The notes: generated by a model not told the origin, from the sequence alone. Counted from the first letter of the stretch, positions 1 through 8,732 are shown. The stretch: 64,000 bases of DNA from Roseiarcus sp963709185 (GCA_963709185.1 CAVPVQ010000027.1:1-64000); one strand, 5' to 3'. A program made the numbers and translations.

Positions 1-381
1 TAGCCGTCGATCCGGCCCGTCGCCTGAACGTCTGCTTCGGAGGTTCAGCGACCAACTGCTGAACGGCGATGTTGGGGCGCAAATCGGCCAAAGCCGAATG
101 CGATGGTGTTGGCCGGTCGCGCGGCTTTGAGCAATCGAGATGTCGAAGTGGGCTTGATGGTACGTCCCAAGCGCTGAGTCTCAGTGCACCAATTTTCCGA
201 TCCAGAATTTTTGGAAAAATTTGGGAAAAGCCTGTGTGCCGACCGGGAGTACGATTTTCGCGATCGTTTTCGTGGGGTGGGGGGTCGCGATATGATGGGG
301 GTGGTCGGCGACCGGGAGGGGGCCTCGAATTTCCGGGTTTCGAGGTCGGGCGGAAATCACTTCCGCCAATCGTTGTTGATC
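1..381. other. Left edge, no gene assigned
   Basis: No open frame in this stretch looks like a known protein, and the longest ones are compositionally odd. The sequence downstream of the terminase-like gene is less GC-rich than the chromosome and holds short A/T-rich patches around 190-230. It is probably intergenic or decayed sequence of the same integrated element; the element's far end lies outside the window. Confidence 0.4.
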
Positions 382-1308
382 CTACTTGCGGTTTTCGCCG
401 TGCTGAAGTGCGGTCTTACTTTCAATCTTGCTTTCTGACGGCGCTTGCTTGTCCGCGCGCTTGCTCTCGATGGTGATCGGCGCAGCCTTGGCGGCTTGAG
501 CTTGGGCGGCAGCTATCATGAAGGCAATGCGCTTCATCGTCTCGCCTGCATCCATCGCCCCGACATTCAACTGGTTGACAGTCACCGGCGGGGCCCGGGG
601 TGTTGCATCAGCGTAAAGACCGAGCGCCTTGCACAGCTTCTCCAGCGCCGGTTGCGGATCGTGCAGCTCCAGACGCAGCTCGCCAGATTTGGAGAAGACC
701 GCCTTGACCGTAGCAGCAGCTTCGTGGGTTAGATTTCGTGACGGAACCAATGTCACGAAATTCCTCAATTCCGTGACATTGCCCTCCGAATCCGTGACTG
801 CTCGCTTGTCCCACGTCGCAACTTGCCGGATGTCGCCGAAGGCGATCCGTTCGAGCCGCTTGAGCACTCGAAGGCGTAAATCCCTTTCGCTTTTTTCCGG
901 CCGGTGCTCACGCGCTGCCTGTCTCTGTACCCGCTGTTCAAGCAGCCATTCGATGCGCGCCATGACCTCTGGAGCGTTTCGGACTTCCCACCGCGCGCGA
1001 TCTCCGCCGGTGAAGCCAACGAGTCTGTATGCCGCCGTCACCTTCATCCCGCTAGCGACGTGCTGAGAGAAAAGCTCGCGCTTCGTATTCTTGAGGGGTT
1101 GAGAGGCGGTTATAACAGGCTTGCGGCGTTGTGGAGGGGTGTGGGATTTGTGGGCCGCACTTGACTGCGCTGACATCGAGATGGCTCGCTGGAAGCCCTC
1201 GCAGTTAGACAGGCGAGGCGCGTGGCAAGATATACCGTATGGGGGCGGAGAGTAGTAGCCTTCGGCGGACCAAGGGTCTGGTTGGGCACGGTTGGGTTCA
1301 CCAGTCAT
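382..1308 (-). CDS. Terminase small subunit-like protein
   Basis: About 308 residues. The middle (roughly residues 65-180) has the layout of phage terminase small subunits: a helix-turn-helix stretch beginning LFSQHVASGMKVTAAYRLVG, then RVLKRLERIAFGDIRQVATWD, a segment that recurs in prophage terminase small subunits. The C-terminus is low-complexity, rich in Ala, Lys and Ser. I chose the ATG at 1308 because a GAAGG motif lies 7 bases upstream; a second ATG at 1176 would remove a 44-residue unstructured leader. No large terminase subunit or structural gene is visible, so this is either a prophage remnant or a protein recruited by an integrative element. Assignment rests on pattern recognition of the family, not on a search. 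Confidence 0.55.
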   Translation of the reverse strand: MTGEPNRAQPDPWSAEGYYSPPPYGISCHAPRLSNCEGFQRAISMSAQSSAAHKSHTPPQRRKPVITASQPLKNTKRELFSQHVASGMKVTAAYRLVGFTGGDRARWEVRNAPEVMARIEWLLEQRVQRQAAREHRPEKSERDLRLRVLKRLERIAFGDIRQVATWDKRAVTDSEGNVTELRNFVTLVPSRNLTHEAAATVKAVFSKSGELRLELHDPQPALEKLCKALGLYADATPRAPPVTVNQLNVGAMDAGETMKRIAFMIAAAQAQAAKAAPITIESKRADKQAPSESKIESKTALQHGENRK

Positions 1309-1387
1309 TTCGTGACCTTCGCTGGCTCGGGGGGAAGCCCCCTCGACGCGCGACAAGGTCAGCGCCGAGGGGCAAGATATATAAAGT

Positions 1388-1488
1388 GGGTGCGTTTTCG
1401 CACCTGGCTCAGTGGGTGCGGTTTTGCACCCATGACATGGTTCGATTTCGCACCCAAGTTCAACGCTTTTGGGTGCGAGTTTGAGCCC
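1388..1488. repeat. Array of four GGGTGCG/CGCACCC inverted repeats
   Basis: Four imperfect copies of a palindrome with half-site GGGTGCG sit at 1388-1404, 1414-1431, 1439-1455 and 1471-1488. The first two are the cleanest (GGTGCG-TTTT-CGCACC type); the third keeps only its right half and the fourth is degenerate. Start-to-start spacing is 26, about 25 and about 32 bases. The array lies upstream of the terminase-like gene and downstream of the winged-helix gene. It could be an operator array or iteron-like binding sites of the element. Confidence 0.6.
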
Positions 1489-1632
1489 AGGAGAAAACGA
1501 TTCCGACTCGCGCGAGCGAAGCGCGCGTGGGGACGTGGGGACGCTGGCTCCAACAAGAATTGTGCGTCTCGCCATATTGGGCGGTGGCTGCTACCTGACG
1601 CTTGGGGGGCCTACTCGCCGTCGAGCGGCGTG

Positions 1633-2166
1633 TCACGAGAGGCAAGCGGTGCTCATCGACTTTCTAGACTTTCGTGTCGCTCGCTTATCCTCACGAGATT
1701 TCTTCACCCGTCGAATGGCATCCTTTGCGGATTGCAAATCTGGAAACCGCCTCCAATCATTGGTGGCGTAGTCAATGTTGTCTGGAGTGGTCACCGGAAG
1801 CCAGGTGAGGCGAAAGCGAGCCGCGCGGCCTTCGAATTCGCCGAAGTACTTGCACCCCGGGTCTGTCCGCACCGCAAACCCCAAGGCTTCCAATTCTGCT
1901 ATCGCGGCGGGAACGCTCTGCTTTCGAACGCCGTATGCGGCAAACTGACGCTGTGTGACGGGCAATCGACCATTGTCCGATCCTGCATGCGCCATGTGTT
2001 CCAAGCAAATCCGATTCAATATGAGAAAACTTGACCTGTTCATTGCTCGGAACGCGGGGCTTTCCAGCATCTCCTGAGTAAACCAAACCCACGCCTCGTG
2101 TTCCGGTGGACGGTTGAGCTTCAGCGAACGCCGATCGCTATTGCGGGTCCGGGGTCTCGGTTTCAT
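1633..2166 (-). CDS. Winged-helix-like protein of integrative element
   Basis: A 177-residue protein of a type often seen in Rhizobiales genomic islands. The recognisable core runs from about residue 30 to 125: an ESPAFRAMNRSSFLILNRI helix pair, a DNGRLPVTQRQFAAYGV turn, and an AIAELEALGFAVRT recognition-helix/wing-like stretch. It is probably DNA-binding, but its role is not known to me. The C-terminal 40 residues are very basic (Lys/Arg/Ser). Its ATG overlaps the stop of the upstream DUF6074 gene (ATGA), so the two are translationally coupled. Confidence 0.6.
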   Translation of the reverse strand: MKPRPRTRNSDRRSLKLNRPPEHEAWVWFTQEMLESPAFRAMNRSSFLILNRICLEHMAHAGSDNGRLPVTQRQFAAYGVRKQSVPAAIAELEALGFAVRTDPGCKYFGEFEGRAARFRLTWLPVTTPDNIDYATNDWRRFPDLQSAKDAIRRVKKSREDKRATRKSRKSMSTACLS

Positions 2167-2414
2167 GCCCGACCGTCACCGGAAAAATTCCCGTAAAGGA
2201 GTTCGGTTCGGACTGCTACGCCAAGATCGCGGACGTCGGCTGAAATGCGATCCGAAGAGACTCCCTTTCTCGCTAGGTTGTCCGCGTGACGGGCAAGCCG
2301 AGCCCGCAGAATATTTTCCGCTGCACGGGGGGCGCTCGCGCCGACGTAACTCGCCAGCCTTTGCACAAATGCTCGTCGGCATGATGCCGGGAATGGTAAT
2401 ATCTCAGCCGACAT
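2163..2414 (-). CDS. DUF6074 family small protein
   Basis: An 83-residue protein with the typical N-terminus of the DUF6074 family (MSAEILPFPAS, then a run of basic and helical residues ending in RTELL). The function is unknown. These proteins are commonly found next to the winged-helix protein encoded downstream, and here the two genes overlap by four bases, which supports one operon. It belongs to the integrated element. Confidence 0.6.
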   Translation of the reverse strand: MSAEILPFPASCRRAFVQRLASYVGASAPRAAENILRARLARHADNLARKGVSSDRISADVRDLGVAVRTELLYGNFSGDGRA

Positions 2415-2597
2415 CCAAGTTCCCCCTTGAGCTTACGTAGGGGCGCAATTCTTGGGCGCGCCGAGTCCTCAAGAGATGCATACGGTAAAAGCAGCAGCAA
2501 AAGTAAGCATTGGCGCGGGCATATGCACCAAGCCTGATGGAACATTCGTGCAAAACGCTCGCCGGATACTGCTGCTGAAACTGAACTTCGCCGCTCA

Positions 2598-2798
2598 TCA
2601 CAACAATTTTTCGCGCCATGGCGCCGTTATGATTCGGATCGCCTTGCCGACTTTGACGTGGGCAATCTCTCCTCGCCGGATGGCTTGGTAGGCGGAGTTT
2701 TTTGAGCACGGAAAGATTTCCGTCCGGAATTGCTCAACCGTGCATGTCGGCCTGGCCAGAACTGCAGCCGCTCCTCTTTCCGTCGTGTCCCGTTTCAT
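2598..2798 (-). CDS. AlpA/excisionase-like helix-turn-helix protein
   Basis: A 66-residue protein with a MerR/excisionase-type helix-turn-helix. The order is TVEQFRTEIFPCSKNSAYQAIRR, then GEIAHVKVGKAIRI, where NSAYQAIRRGEI is the recognition helix with the usual short wing after it. Proteins of this kind act as recombination directionality factors or as small regulators next to tyrosine integrases. It is divergent from the zinc-ribbon/integrase operon and shares a 118-bp promoter region with it. Confidence 0.7.
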   Translation of the reverse strand: MKRDTTERGAAAVLARPTCTVEQFRTEIFPCSKNSAYQAIRRGEIAHVKVGKAIRIITAPWREKLL

Positions 2799-2845
2799 TG
2801 ATGCTAACCTCGTATTGGCGAGATCAATCTCTTACCATCCAATAC

Positions 2846-2885
2846 TTGACAGGTCGATACGCAACTAATACGATTGATGATCAAT
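2846..2885 (+). promoter_or_regulatory. Sigma70-type promoter with palindromic operator
   Basis: TTGACA at 2846-2851 and TACGAT at 2869-2874 are separated by 17 bases and point toward the zinc-ribbon/integrase operon. A perfect palindrome, ATTGAT-G-ATCAAT at 2873-2885, overlaps the -10 box and the expected start point. This is a plausible operator, perhaps for the divergently encoded helix-turn-helix protein. Confidence 0.6.
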
Positions 2886-2916
2886 TACCGTAACACTAGC
2901 GTATCTGGGCGCACCA

Positions 2917-3549
2917 ATGCGTGGTTTTCCGGATCATGAGATCTTCCATTTTGAATGGCCCGTTGACCCGTTTGGATACGAAGTCGAGGAGCGAAGTGGT
3001 GACGGAGCCACATTGGCCCATGGTTACAAATATGAGGTGATACGACCGCGAGGCGGTCCGCCGCAGTATTATCGTCCCCTGGCCGATCATCCCGCACTTT
3101 GGCGGCAGTTTGCAGAGACGTGTGTCACAATGGACGGCGTTCTCTCGTTCTCGCATCAGTTCGGACTAATCGCGGTGAGGGAGTGCATGCTTGCCGATGT
3201 GCTGCGCACCGCAGAACATCTTCGAGCCCTCATGAATCTGATGGATGCTGAGTTTTGGACTGAAGCGGCCAGTGTTTTCAATAGGGACCCACGGCCGCGC
3301 TTGACCGCCACAATGAAGAGGTCGAACCAGAGGGGCAGATTTGAACTGGTCATGGCGCCGCTCGACTTGGGCGGCGCCCTACTCCTTCAGGCAGGGGAAG
3401 CAATAACCGGAAACCAGCAGTTCCGTCGGTGTAGAAACTGCTCGGCGTGGATGAGGATCGGTGTCGGCGGATACACGAGCCGCCGAGAATATTGCTCCGA
3501 CAGGTGCCGAGTGGCGTGGGGAAGGCGTCCCAAGGGAGACAAGCAATGA
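2917..3549 (+). CDS. Hypothetical protein with C-terminal zinc ribbon
   Basis: A 210-residue protein. Only the last 45 residues are recognisable: CRNC, then about 15 residues, then YCSDRC, followed by a basic end, a four-cysteine zinc ribbon like the C-terminal finger of CGNR proteins. The upstream 160 residues are not assignable to a family by eye. It directly precedes the integrase, which starts inside its stop codon (ATGA), so it is probably co-translated with it and may regulate or assist recombination. No good ribosome binding site precedes the ATG. Confidence 0.6.
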   Translation: MRGFPDHEIFHFEWPVDPFGYEVEERSGDGATLAHGYKYEVIRPRGGPPQYYRPLADHPALWRQFAETCVTMDGVLSFSHQFGLIAVRECMLADVLRTAEHLRALMNLMDAEFWTEAASVFNRDPRPRLTATMKRSNQRGRFELVMAPLDLGGALLLQAGEAITGNQQFRRCRNCSAWMRIGVGGYTSRREYCSDRCRVAWGRRPKGDKQ

Positions 3550-4709
3550 AAGGGCACCTCGTCGAACGCTCGCCCGGTCATTGGGCCATTGTTCTCGATG
3601 TCCGCGATCCCGAAGGAAAACGCAGGCGCAAATGGCGCTCGTTTCGCGGGACCAAGCGAGAGGCGCAAAATGAGTGCGCCCGACTCGTCACGGAACTGAA
3701 TTCTGGAGCCATTTTCGAGCCATCTAAACTCACGGTGGGCCGATTCCTGGAGCGTTGGCTCGCGCACCAGCGGCCGCTGCTTGCACCCCGGTCAGCAGAA
3801 AGGTATGCGGAACTGGTGCGCAAGAACATCGCGCCGCTGCTCGGTGGGGCGGTCCTTACGAAGCTGCAACCCATGCAGATTTCAGCCGCCTACTCTAAAG
3901 CCTTGGCGAGTGGTCGCCGCACCGGCGAGGGCGGTCTTTCGCCGTCGACAGTGCGGTATATGCACGCTGTATTGCACAAGGCCCTTGGACAGGCCGTTCT
4001 TTGGAATATGCTGCAACGCAATCCCGCGGACTTCGTGAAGGCACCGAAAGTTGAGCGCCCCAAGATGAGGGCGTTCGACGAGAACGAGATTGCTTTGCTG
4101 CTCGCCCGGTTCCGACCCACGCGCATGTTCGTTCCCGTACTGCTGGCCGCCCTGTGCGGGATGCGCCGGGGAGAAATCGCCGCCGTGAAATGGAAATCTG
4201 TCGACTTCTCCGGTGCCTCGATGGCGATCGTCGAGAGCGCGGAGCAAACGACTGCGGGGACGCGGCTGAAGGAAACCAAAAGCGGGCGCGGGCGCGCCAT
4301 CGCACTACCATCGATGGTGGTGGAGGAACTCGGGTTTCATCGTTTGCGCCAGGCGGAAGAATTGCTCCGTCTCGGAATTCGCGCCGGCGATGCTACGCTC
4401 GTGATCCTGCGCGAAGACGGCAAGCCAATTCAGCCGAGCACCTTGACCCACCGATTTGCAGAGATTCTCAGCGCGGTGCCCGAATTGCCCCGCATAAGGT
4501 TCCATGACCTGCGCCACTCACACGCGACCCATTTGTTGACGTCCGGCGTGCATCCGAAGGTTGCCCAAGAACGACTCGGGCACTCGACAATCTCGATCAC
4601 TCTGGACCTTTACAGCCACGTCATGCCTGGGATGCAAGCAGACGCGGCGGCAAAGGTTGACGCCGGCATTCGGGCCGCAATAGATAGGGGCGCGAAAGGG
4701 ATTGGGTAG
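3546..4709 (+). CDS. Tyrosine-type site-specific integrase
   Basis: A 387-residue phage-type tyrosine recombinase. An N-terminal arm-binding domain (to about residue 55) is followed by a SAM-like core-binding domain (about 60-170) and the catalytic domain. Visible catalytic residues are Arg207 in GMRRGEI, His320 and Arg323 in HDLRH, His346 in LGHS and the nucleophile Tyr356 in LDLYSHV, so it looks active. The start at 3546 was chosen over a longer frame because it overlaps the upstream stop (ATGA) and gives a typical N-terminus. It drives integration of the element to its left and ends 69 bases from tRNA-Ser. Confidence 0.93.
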   Translation: MKGHLVERSPGHWAIVLDVRDPEGKRRRKWRSFRGTKREAQNECARLVTELNSGAIFEPSKLTVGRFLERWLAHQRPLLAPRSAERYAELVRKNIAPLLGGAVLTKLQPMQISAAYSKALASGRRTGEGGLSPSTVRYMHAVLHKALGQAVLWNMLQRNPADFVKAPKVERPKMRAFDENEIALLLARFRPTRMFVPVLLAALCGMRRGEIAAVKWKSVDFSGASMAIVESAEQTTAGTRLKETKSGRGRAIALPSMVVEELGFHRLRQAEELLRLGIRAGDATLVILREDGKPIQPSTLTHRFAEILSAVPELPRIRFHDLRHSHATHLLTSGVHPKVAQERLGHSTISITLDLYSHVMPGMQADAAAKVDAGIRAAIDRGAKGIG

Positions 4710-4778
4710 CAAAACGGTAGCAATCGCTGGTTTCGTTGGACGATGTCTTGACGAAAACGTTTGTAATATCAATGCCTT

Positions 4779-4868
4779 GGAGAGGTGGCAGAGCGGCTGA
4801 ATGCACCGCACTCGAAATGCGGCATACGGGCAACCGTATCGGGGGTTCAAATCCCTCCCTCTCCGCCA
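4779..4868 (+). tRNA. tRNA-Ser(CGA)
   Basis: A 90-base class II tRNA. The acceptor stem GGAGAGG (4779-4785) pairs exactly with CCTCTCC (4858-4864). The anticodon CGA sits in a CTCGAAA loop, a long variable arm (TACGGGCAACCGTA) follows, then a GGTTCAAAT T-loop. CCA is encoded. It lies just downstream of the integrase and is the obvious candidate attachment locus of the element, although the element lies on its 5' side rather than its 3' side. Confidence 0.97.
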
Positions 4869-4948
4869 CGACTTAATTGACTGATATTATTGCGATACCA
4901 CACAATGGCGCACCGGAATCGCGCCGACTTTTCGGCGATCGTCGGCGC

Positions 4949-5440
4949 TCACTTCATCTGGTCGGCCGCCTTGTCAAGGCCTGCCTGAACACAGGGCTCG
5001 TCCATGCCCGGCGACCCGGACACGCCAACGCCGCCGATGACGTCGTCGGCGACCTTGATCGGCAGGCCGCCGGGAATGGCGATGACGTTGGGCAGCGTCA
5101 CCTGCTCGCGCACGATCGGATCGCCGGCGGCGAAACGCTTGGCGTAATCGGCGGTCGAGGTGCGGAAGCTGAGCGCGGTGTAGGCTTTGCGCCGCGCGTT
5201 CTCCATCGTGTGCGGACTGGCGTTGTCGCCGCGCAACGCCACGAGGGTCTCCCCCGCGCGATCGACGACAACCGCCGAGACGCGGTAGCCCTTCGTCGCG
5301 CAGCTCTCGATCGCAGTTTCCGCAATCGTCTTGGCGGTGGAATAGGACAGGTCGCGACGCGTCAGCAGGTCGGCCTGGGCGGCGGTCGCAACGCCGGCGA
5401 GGAGACCGGCCAGGATAAGGTGAGGCAATGGCGCAAGCAT
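4949..5440 (-). CDS. GlcG/HbpS-like heme-binding family protein (DUF336)
   Basis: A 163-residue protein with a signal peptide (about the first 23 residues, ending in AQA). The mature part has the GlcG/HbpS fold signature: SAVVVDRAGETLVALRGD, then MENARRKAYTALSFR, and finally NVIAIPGGLPIKV...GGVGVSGS. Members bind heme or corrinoids or accompany oxidoreductases. Here the export signal puts it in the periplasm. It is a single gene between tRNA-Ser and a 460-bp gap, so context says little about its partner. Confidence 0.85.
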   Translation of the reverse strand: MLAPLPHLILAGLLAGVATAAQADLLTRRDLSYSTAKTIAETAIESCATKGYRVSAVVVDRAGETLVALRGDNASPHTMENARRKAYTALSFRTSTADYAKRFAAGDPIVREQVTLPNVIAIPGGLPIKVADDVIGGVGVSGSPGMDEPCVQAGLDKAADQMK

Positions 5441-5898
5441 GCGATCTGTCCTTGTTCATCGTCCGAGTCGCGGAAGCTGTCACATCGTCGCCGCCGATAG
5501 AAACCGCGATGCCGGGACAATTCTCGCGCGACATTTCCTTCAGCAGATCATTGCCGCGATAGCCGGATTTGAAAAGAGACCATTCGGGTTTGTTTCGCTC
5601 CGGCTCTTCTTTGACGAAGGCGGACGGACCGGCTTCTCCTCCGATGCGTTGCGCGCGTCACGGTTCTTCCCGAACGGTAACCTCGATGGAACGCGGGCGC
5701 CTGTGGTCGCCTGTTGCGACAGAACCCCTTTTGGGCCGGATCGAACGCCTGTAGTAGAGTAATCGCCTGCCCCAACAAATGGGGCGACGCCCTACTCGAG
5801 GGGCTGATCGATGATGTGCCGGAGCTTGTCGAGGAATTCGACGAATCTGGCGGGCTCGCGCGATCGAGCCTTCGAGACCGACGCGGGCGAACACGAGC
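5441..5898. other. Intergenic region, no gene seen
   Basis: About 460 bases between divergent genes. The open frames here have no recognisable protein features. The region probably holds the promoters of both flanking genes; I could not fix a promoter with confidence. Confidence 0.4.
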
Positions 5899-7581
5899 AT
5901 GGCTCCCTTGACCTCCCAGGCGCAAATCCCGCGCTACGACGAAACTTTCCCGACCTTGACGGCCAAAGAGATCGATCGACTACGCCGGTTCGGAGCCCTG
6001 CGCAGATACGCCAGCACCGAACGGCTGTTCGAAACCGGCCGGCCAGGACCCGGCATGTTCGTGGTGTTGTCGGGCAGCGTCGCGATCTCGCAGCGCGACG
6101 GCTTGGGCCAGGTAACGCCCGTCATCGAGCAAGGCCCCGGCCAGTTCCTGGCCGAGGTGGGGCAACTCTCCAATCGCCCGGCGTTGGTCGATGGAACCGC
6201 GGAGGGCGATGTCGAGGCCTTGCTGATCCCGCCTGAGGGCGTTCGATCCCTGCTCGTCGCGGAGGCGGATTTGGGGGAGCGCATCATGCGCGCGCTCATT
6301 CTGCGCCGCGTGAGCTTGATTCGAGGCGGCGCCGGCGGCCCGATCCTGATCGGCGCGGCGTCATCGGGGGACGTTATCCGGCTGCAGGGCTTTCTCACCC
6401 GCAATAGCTACCCCCATCACCTGCTCGATCCCGCCGCGGATCGTGAGGCGGCCGATCTGATCGGCCACTGCACGGCATTCGCGAGGAAATTGCCGCTGGT
6501 GGTCTGTCCGGATGGCGCGGTGCTGAGCAATCCATCGGAGACCGAGCTTGCAAGACGATTGGGAATGATCGGCGCCTTGCGGCAGGATTTCGTCTACGAC
6601 GTCGCGGTGGTGGGCGCCGGTCCTGGCGGCCTCGCCACCGCGGTGTATGCGGCCTCAGAAGGTCTTTCGGTTGTCGTGATCGATGCGCGCGCCCCTGGCG
6701 GCCAGGCCGGCGCCAGCGCGCGCATCGAGAACTATTTCGGATTTCCGACCGGGATTTCAGGACAGGCGCTGACCGGCCGCGCCTTCGTCCAGGCGCAAAA
6801 ATTCGGCGCGGAAATGTTGATACCGGCCGTCGTCAAGACGCTCGATTGTTCACGGGTCAACGGGGCGTTGGCGCTGGAGGTCGAGGGCGGCGAGCGCATC
6901 CAGGCCAGGACGGTGGTGGTCGCCAGCGGCGCCCGATACCGCCATCCCGCGATCGCCGAAATCGCCCGCTTCGAGGGGCATGGGGTTTGGTACTGGGCTT
7001 CGCCGATCGAGGCGCGGCTCTGCGCGGGGGAAGAGATCGTTCTGGTCGGCGGTGGCAATTCCGCCGGTCAGGGCGCCGTCTTTCTCTCCGCCCACGCCTC
7101 GAAGGTCCGGATGATGGTGCGCGGCCAGGGCCTCGCCGAAAGCATGTCGCGCTACCTGATCGACCGCATCGATGCGGCGCCGAACATCGAATTGATGACC
7201 CGGACGGAGATCGTCGCCCTGGCCGGAGCGCCGAACGCCGGTCTCGAGAGGGTCCGCTGGCGGGATCATCGCTCGGGAGACGAAGCCGAGGCTTCAATTC
7301 GCAATGTCTTCCTGTTCGTCGGCGCCGAGCCGGCGACGGAATGGCTGCAGGGATGCGGGGTTGCGGTCGACAAGGCCGGCTTCGTCATCACCGGCGCCAA
7401 TCCCGGCGAGGGCGGGAATCGCTCGCTCTCGCCGCTCGAATCCACCGTGCCCGGCGTGTTCGCGGTGGGCGACGTCCGCTCGGGATCGGTCAAGCGCGTG
7501 GGAGGGGCGATCGGCGAAGGCGCCCAGGTCGTGGCGGCGATCCACGGCTTTCTCGCGCATTCTCCAGGTCCAAACCTCTAG
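5899..7581 (+). CDS. cNMP-binding domain / thioredoxin reductase-like FAD oxidoreductase
   Basis: A 560-residue fusion. Residues about 20-130 form a cyclic-nucleotide-binding (CAP effector) domain (GMFVVLSGSVAI...GQFLAEVGQLS). A spacer domain follows to about 230, then a thioredoxin-reductase-like flavoprotein with an FAD motif (VAVVGAGPGGLATAVYAA), GGQAGAS, and an NADPH motif (IVLVGGGNSAGQGAVFL) around residue 385. The redox-active Cys-x-x-Cys of true thioredoxin reductases is absent: the equivalent stretch reads WYWASPIEARLC. It is therefore probably not a disulfide reductase. The gene is followed after 16 bases by a UBP-type zinc-finger gene, which suggests a functional pair. Confidence 0.88.
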   Translation: MAPLTSQAQIPRYDETFPTLTAKEIDRLRRFGALRRYASTERLFETGRPGPGMFVVLSGSVAISQRDGLGQVTPVIEQGPGQFLAEVGQLSNRPALVDGTAEGDVEALLIPPEGVRSLLVAEADLGERIMRALILRRVSLIRGGAGGPILIGAASSGDVIRLQGFLTRNSYPHHLLDPAADREAADLIGHCTAFARKLPLVVCPDGAVLSNPSETELARRLGMIGALRQDFVYDVAVVGAGPGGLATAVYAASEGLSVVVIDARAPGGQAGASARIENYFGFPTGISGQALTGRAFVQAQKFGAEMLIPAVVKTLDCSRVNGALALEVEGGERIQARTVVVASGARYRHPAIAEIARFEGHGVWYWASPIEARLCAGEEIVLVGGGNSAGQGAVFLSAHASKVRMMVRGQGLAESMSRYLIDRIDAAPNIELMTRTEIVALAGAPNAGLERVRWRDHRSGDEAEASIRNVFLFVGAEPATEWLQGCGVAVDKAGFVITGANPGEGGNRSLSPLESTVPGVFAVGDVRSGSVKRVGGAIGEGAQVVAAIHGFLAHSPGPNL

Positions 7582-7597
7582 TCGAAGGTGATCGGCC

Positions 7598-7906
7598 ATG
7601 TCGAAGAGCTGCACGCATTTGCACGGCGTTCGCGAGGTGACCCCGAGCGCGTTGGGCTGCGAAGAATGTCTGAAGACCGGCGACGCCTGGTTTCATCTGC
7701 GGATATGTCGCGCCTGCGGCCATGTCGGGTGTTGCGATCAGTCGCCAGGCCAGCACGCCACCAAGCATTATCACGCGACGAACCATCCGATCATCGAAGG
7801 CTACGATCCGCCGGAAGGCTGGGGCTGGTGCTATGTCGATGAGGTGATGTTTGATCTCTCCGATCGCTCGACGCCGCACAACGGCCCGATACCGCGCTAC
7901 TACTGA
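7598..7906 (+). CDS. UBP-type zinc finger protein
   Basis: A 102-residue protein that is almost entirely a ZnF-UBP domain: C-x-H near the N-terminus, CEEC, CRACGHVGCCD, then H-x(4)-H and H-x(6)-H-type ligands ending near NHPIIEG. In eukaryotes this fold binds free ubiquitin C-termini. Bacterial stand-alone versions have no established role. Its position 16 bases after the FAD oxidoreductase indicates an operon; the same pairing recurs in other proteobacteria as far as I recall. Confidence 0.85.
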   Translation: MSKSCTHLHGVREVTPSALGCEECLKTGDAWFHLRICRACGHVGCCDQSPGQHATKHYHATNHPIIEGYDPPEGWGWCYVDEVMFDLSDRSTPHNGPIPRYY

Positions 7907-8087
7907 GGTCCGCGCGGTTCACAGGGGACCGCGTCGCGGTCGCCCAACAGGCTCGAAATCCCGAATGTCGGAATCGGGGATCCCCCGAAATCGACCGCGA
8001 GTGATCCAATCGATTTCGGGTTGCCTGCTCCGGATAGCGGTCTTGAAACGCCGGCGAACTCAGTTTGAATCCGGCGCGCCTGGACGA

Positions 8088-8732
8088 TCAGGCCGGCTCG
8101 TAGCCGCGCGACTTCGTCGCGGCCGCTTGCGCGCCCTTGAGCGTCGACAGAAATTCCGTATGGGTCATCGGCCGCGAGAACATCGGATAGTTCTTCTCGA
8201 CCGCCACGCGCTGCTCCTCCTCACTGAGGGTCGCCGTGCAGTCCTTGAGGGTGATGACGTCGTAGCCCTTCTCGTAGCCGGTGCGCATCGTCGATTCGAC
8301 GCAGCAATTGGTCAGGAAGCCGCCGAGCGCGATGCTCGAGATGCCCCGGCTGCGCAGGATGAAATCGAGATTGGTGGTGGCGAAGCCGCACAGGCCGCGC
8401 TTGCCCTCGATGACAATGTCGCCGGGCGCCGGCTTGAGGACGTCGACGATCGCGGCGCCCCATGACCCCTGACGGAAAGATTTGCTGTCGACCACGCCCT
8501 TGAGGATGCCGTAGGGGGTCGGACTCAACTCGTGATAATCGTCGGTGAAGGTGATCGGCGCATAGACGATGGTGGCGCCCAGCGCCCGCGCCTGCTTCAC
8601 CGTCTCCACGGTGTTGGCCAGCATGTTGGTCTGGTCCATCACCGGTTTGACGGCCTGATGCAACGTGCCGCCTTCGGTGGTGAAATCGTTCTGGTATTCG
8701 ATGAGAACGACGGCTGTCGATTTCGGATCCAT
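8088..8732 (-). CDS. Isochorismatase-family cysteine hydrolase
   Basis: A 214-residue protein with the catalytic triad of the isochorismatase-like hydrolases: Asp16 in LIEYQND, Lys111 in IEGKRGL and Cys144 in TNCCVEST. A cis-peptide GGFLTN stretch precedes the cysteine. Family members hydrolyse amide or ester bonds in compounds such as isochorismate, nicotinamide or N-carbamoyl compounds. Nothing here defines the substrate. It is transcribed alone, opposite the UBP-finger gene. Confidence 0.88.
   Translation of the reverse strand: MDPKSTAVVLIEYQNDFTTEGGTLHQAVKPVMDQTNMLANTVETVKQARALGATIVYAPITFTDDYHELSPTPYGILKGVVDSKSFRQGSWGAAIVDVLKPAPGDIVIEGKRGLCGFATTNLDFILRSRGISSIALGGFLTNCCVESTMRTGYEKGYDVITLKDCTATLSEEEQRVAVEKNYPMFSRPMTHTEFLSTLKGAQAAATKSRGYEPA

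Noticed and set aside
184..438. Small plus-strand frames at the left edge
   Set aside because: No family features, no ribosome binding site and unlike codon use.
4621..4869. Open frame antisense to tRNA-Ser (AEREGFEPP-type protein)
   Set aside because: This is the well-known spurious frame read from the complement of tRNA-Ser; the tRNA is certain.
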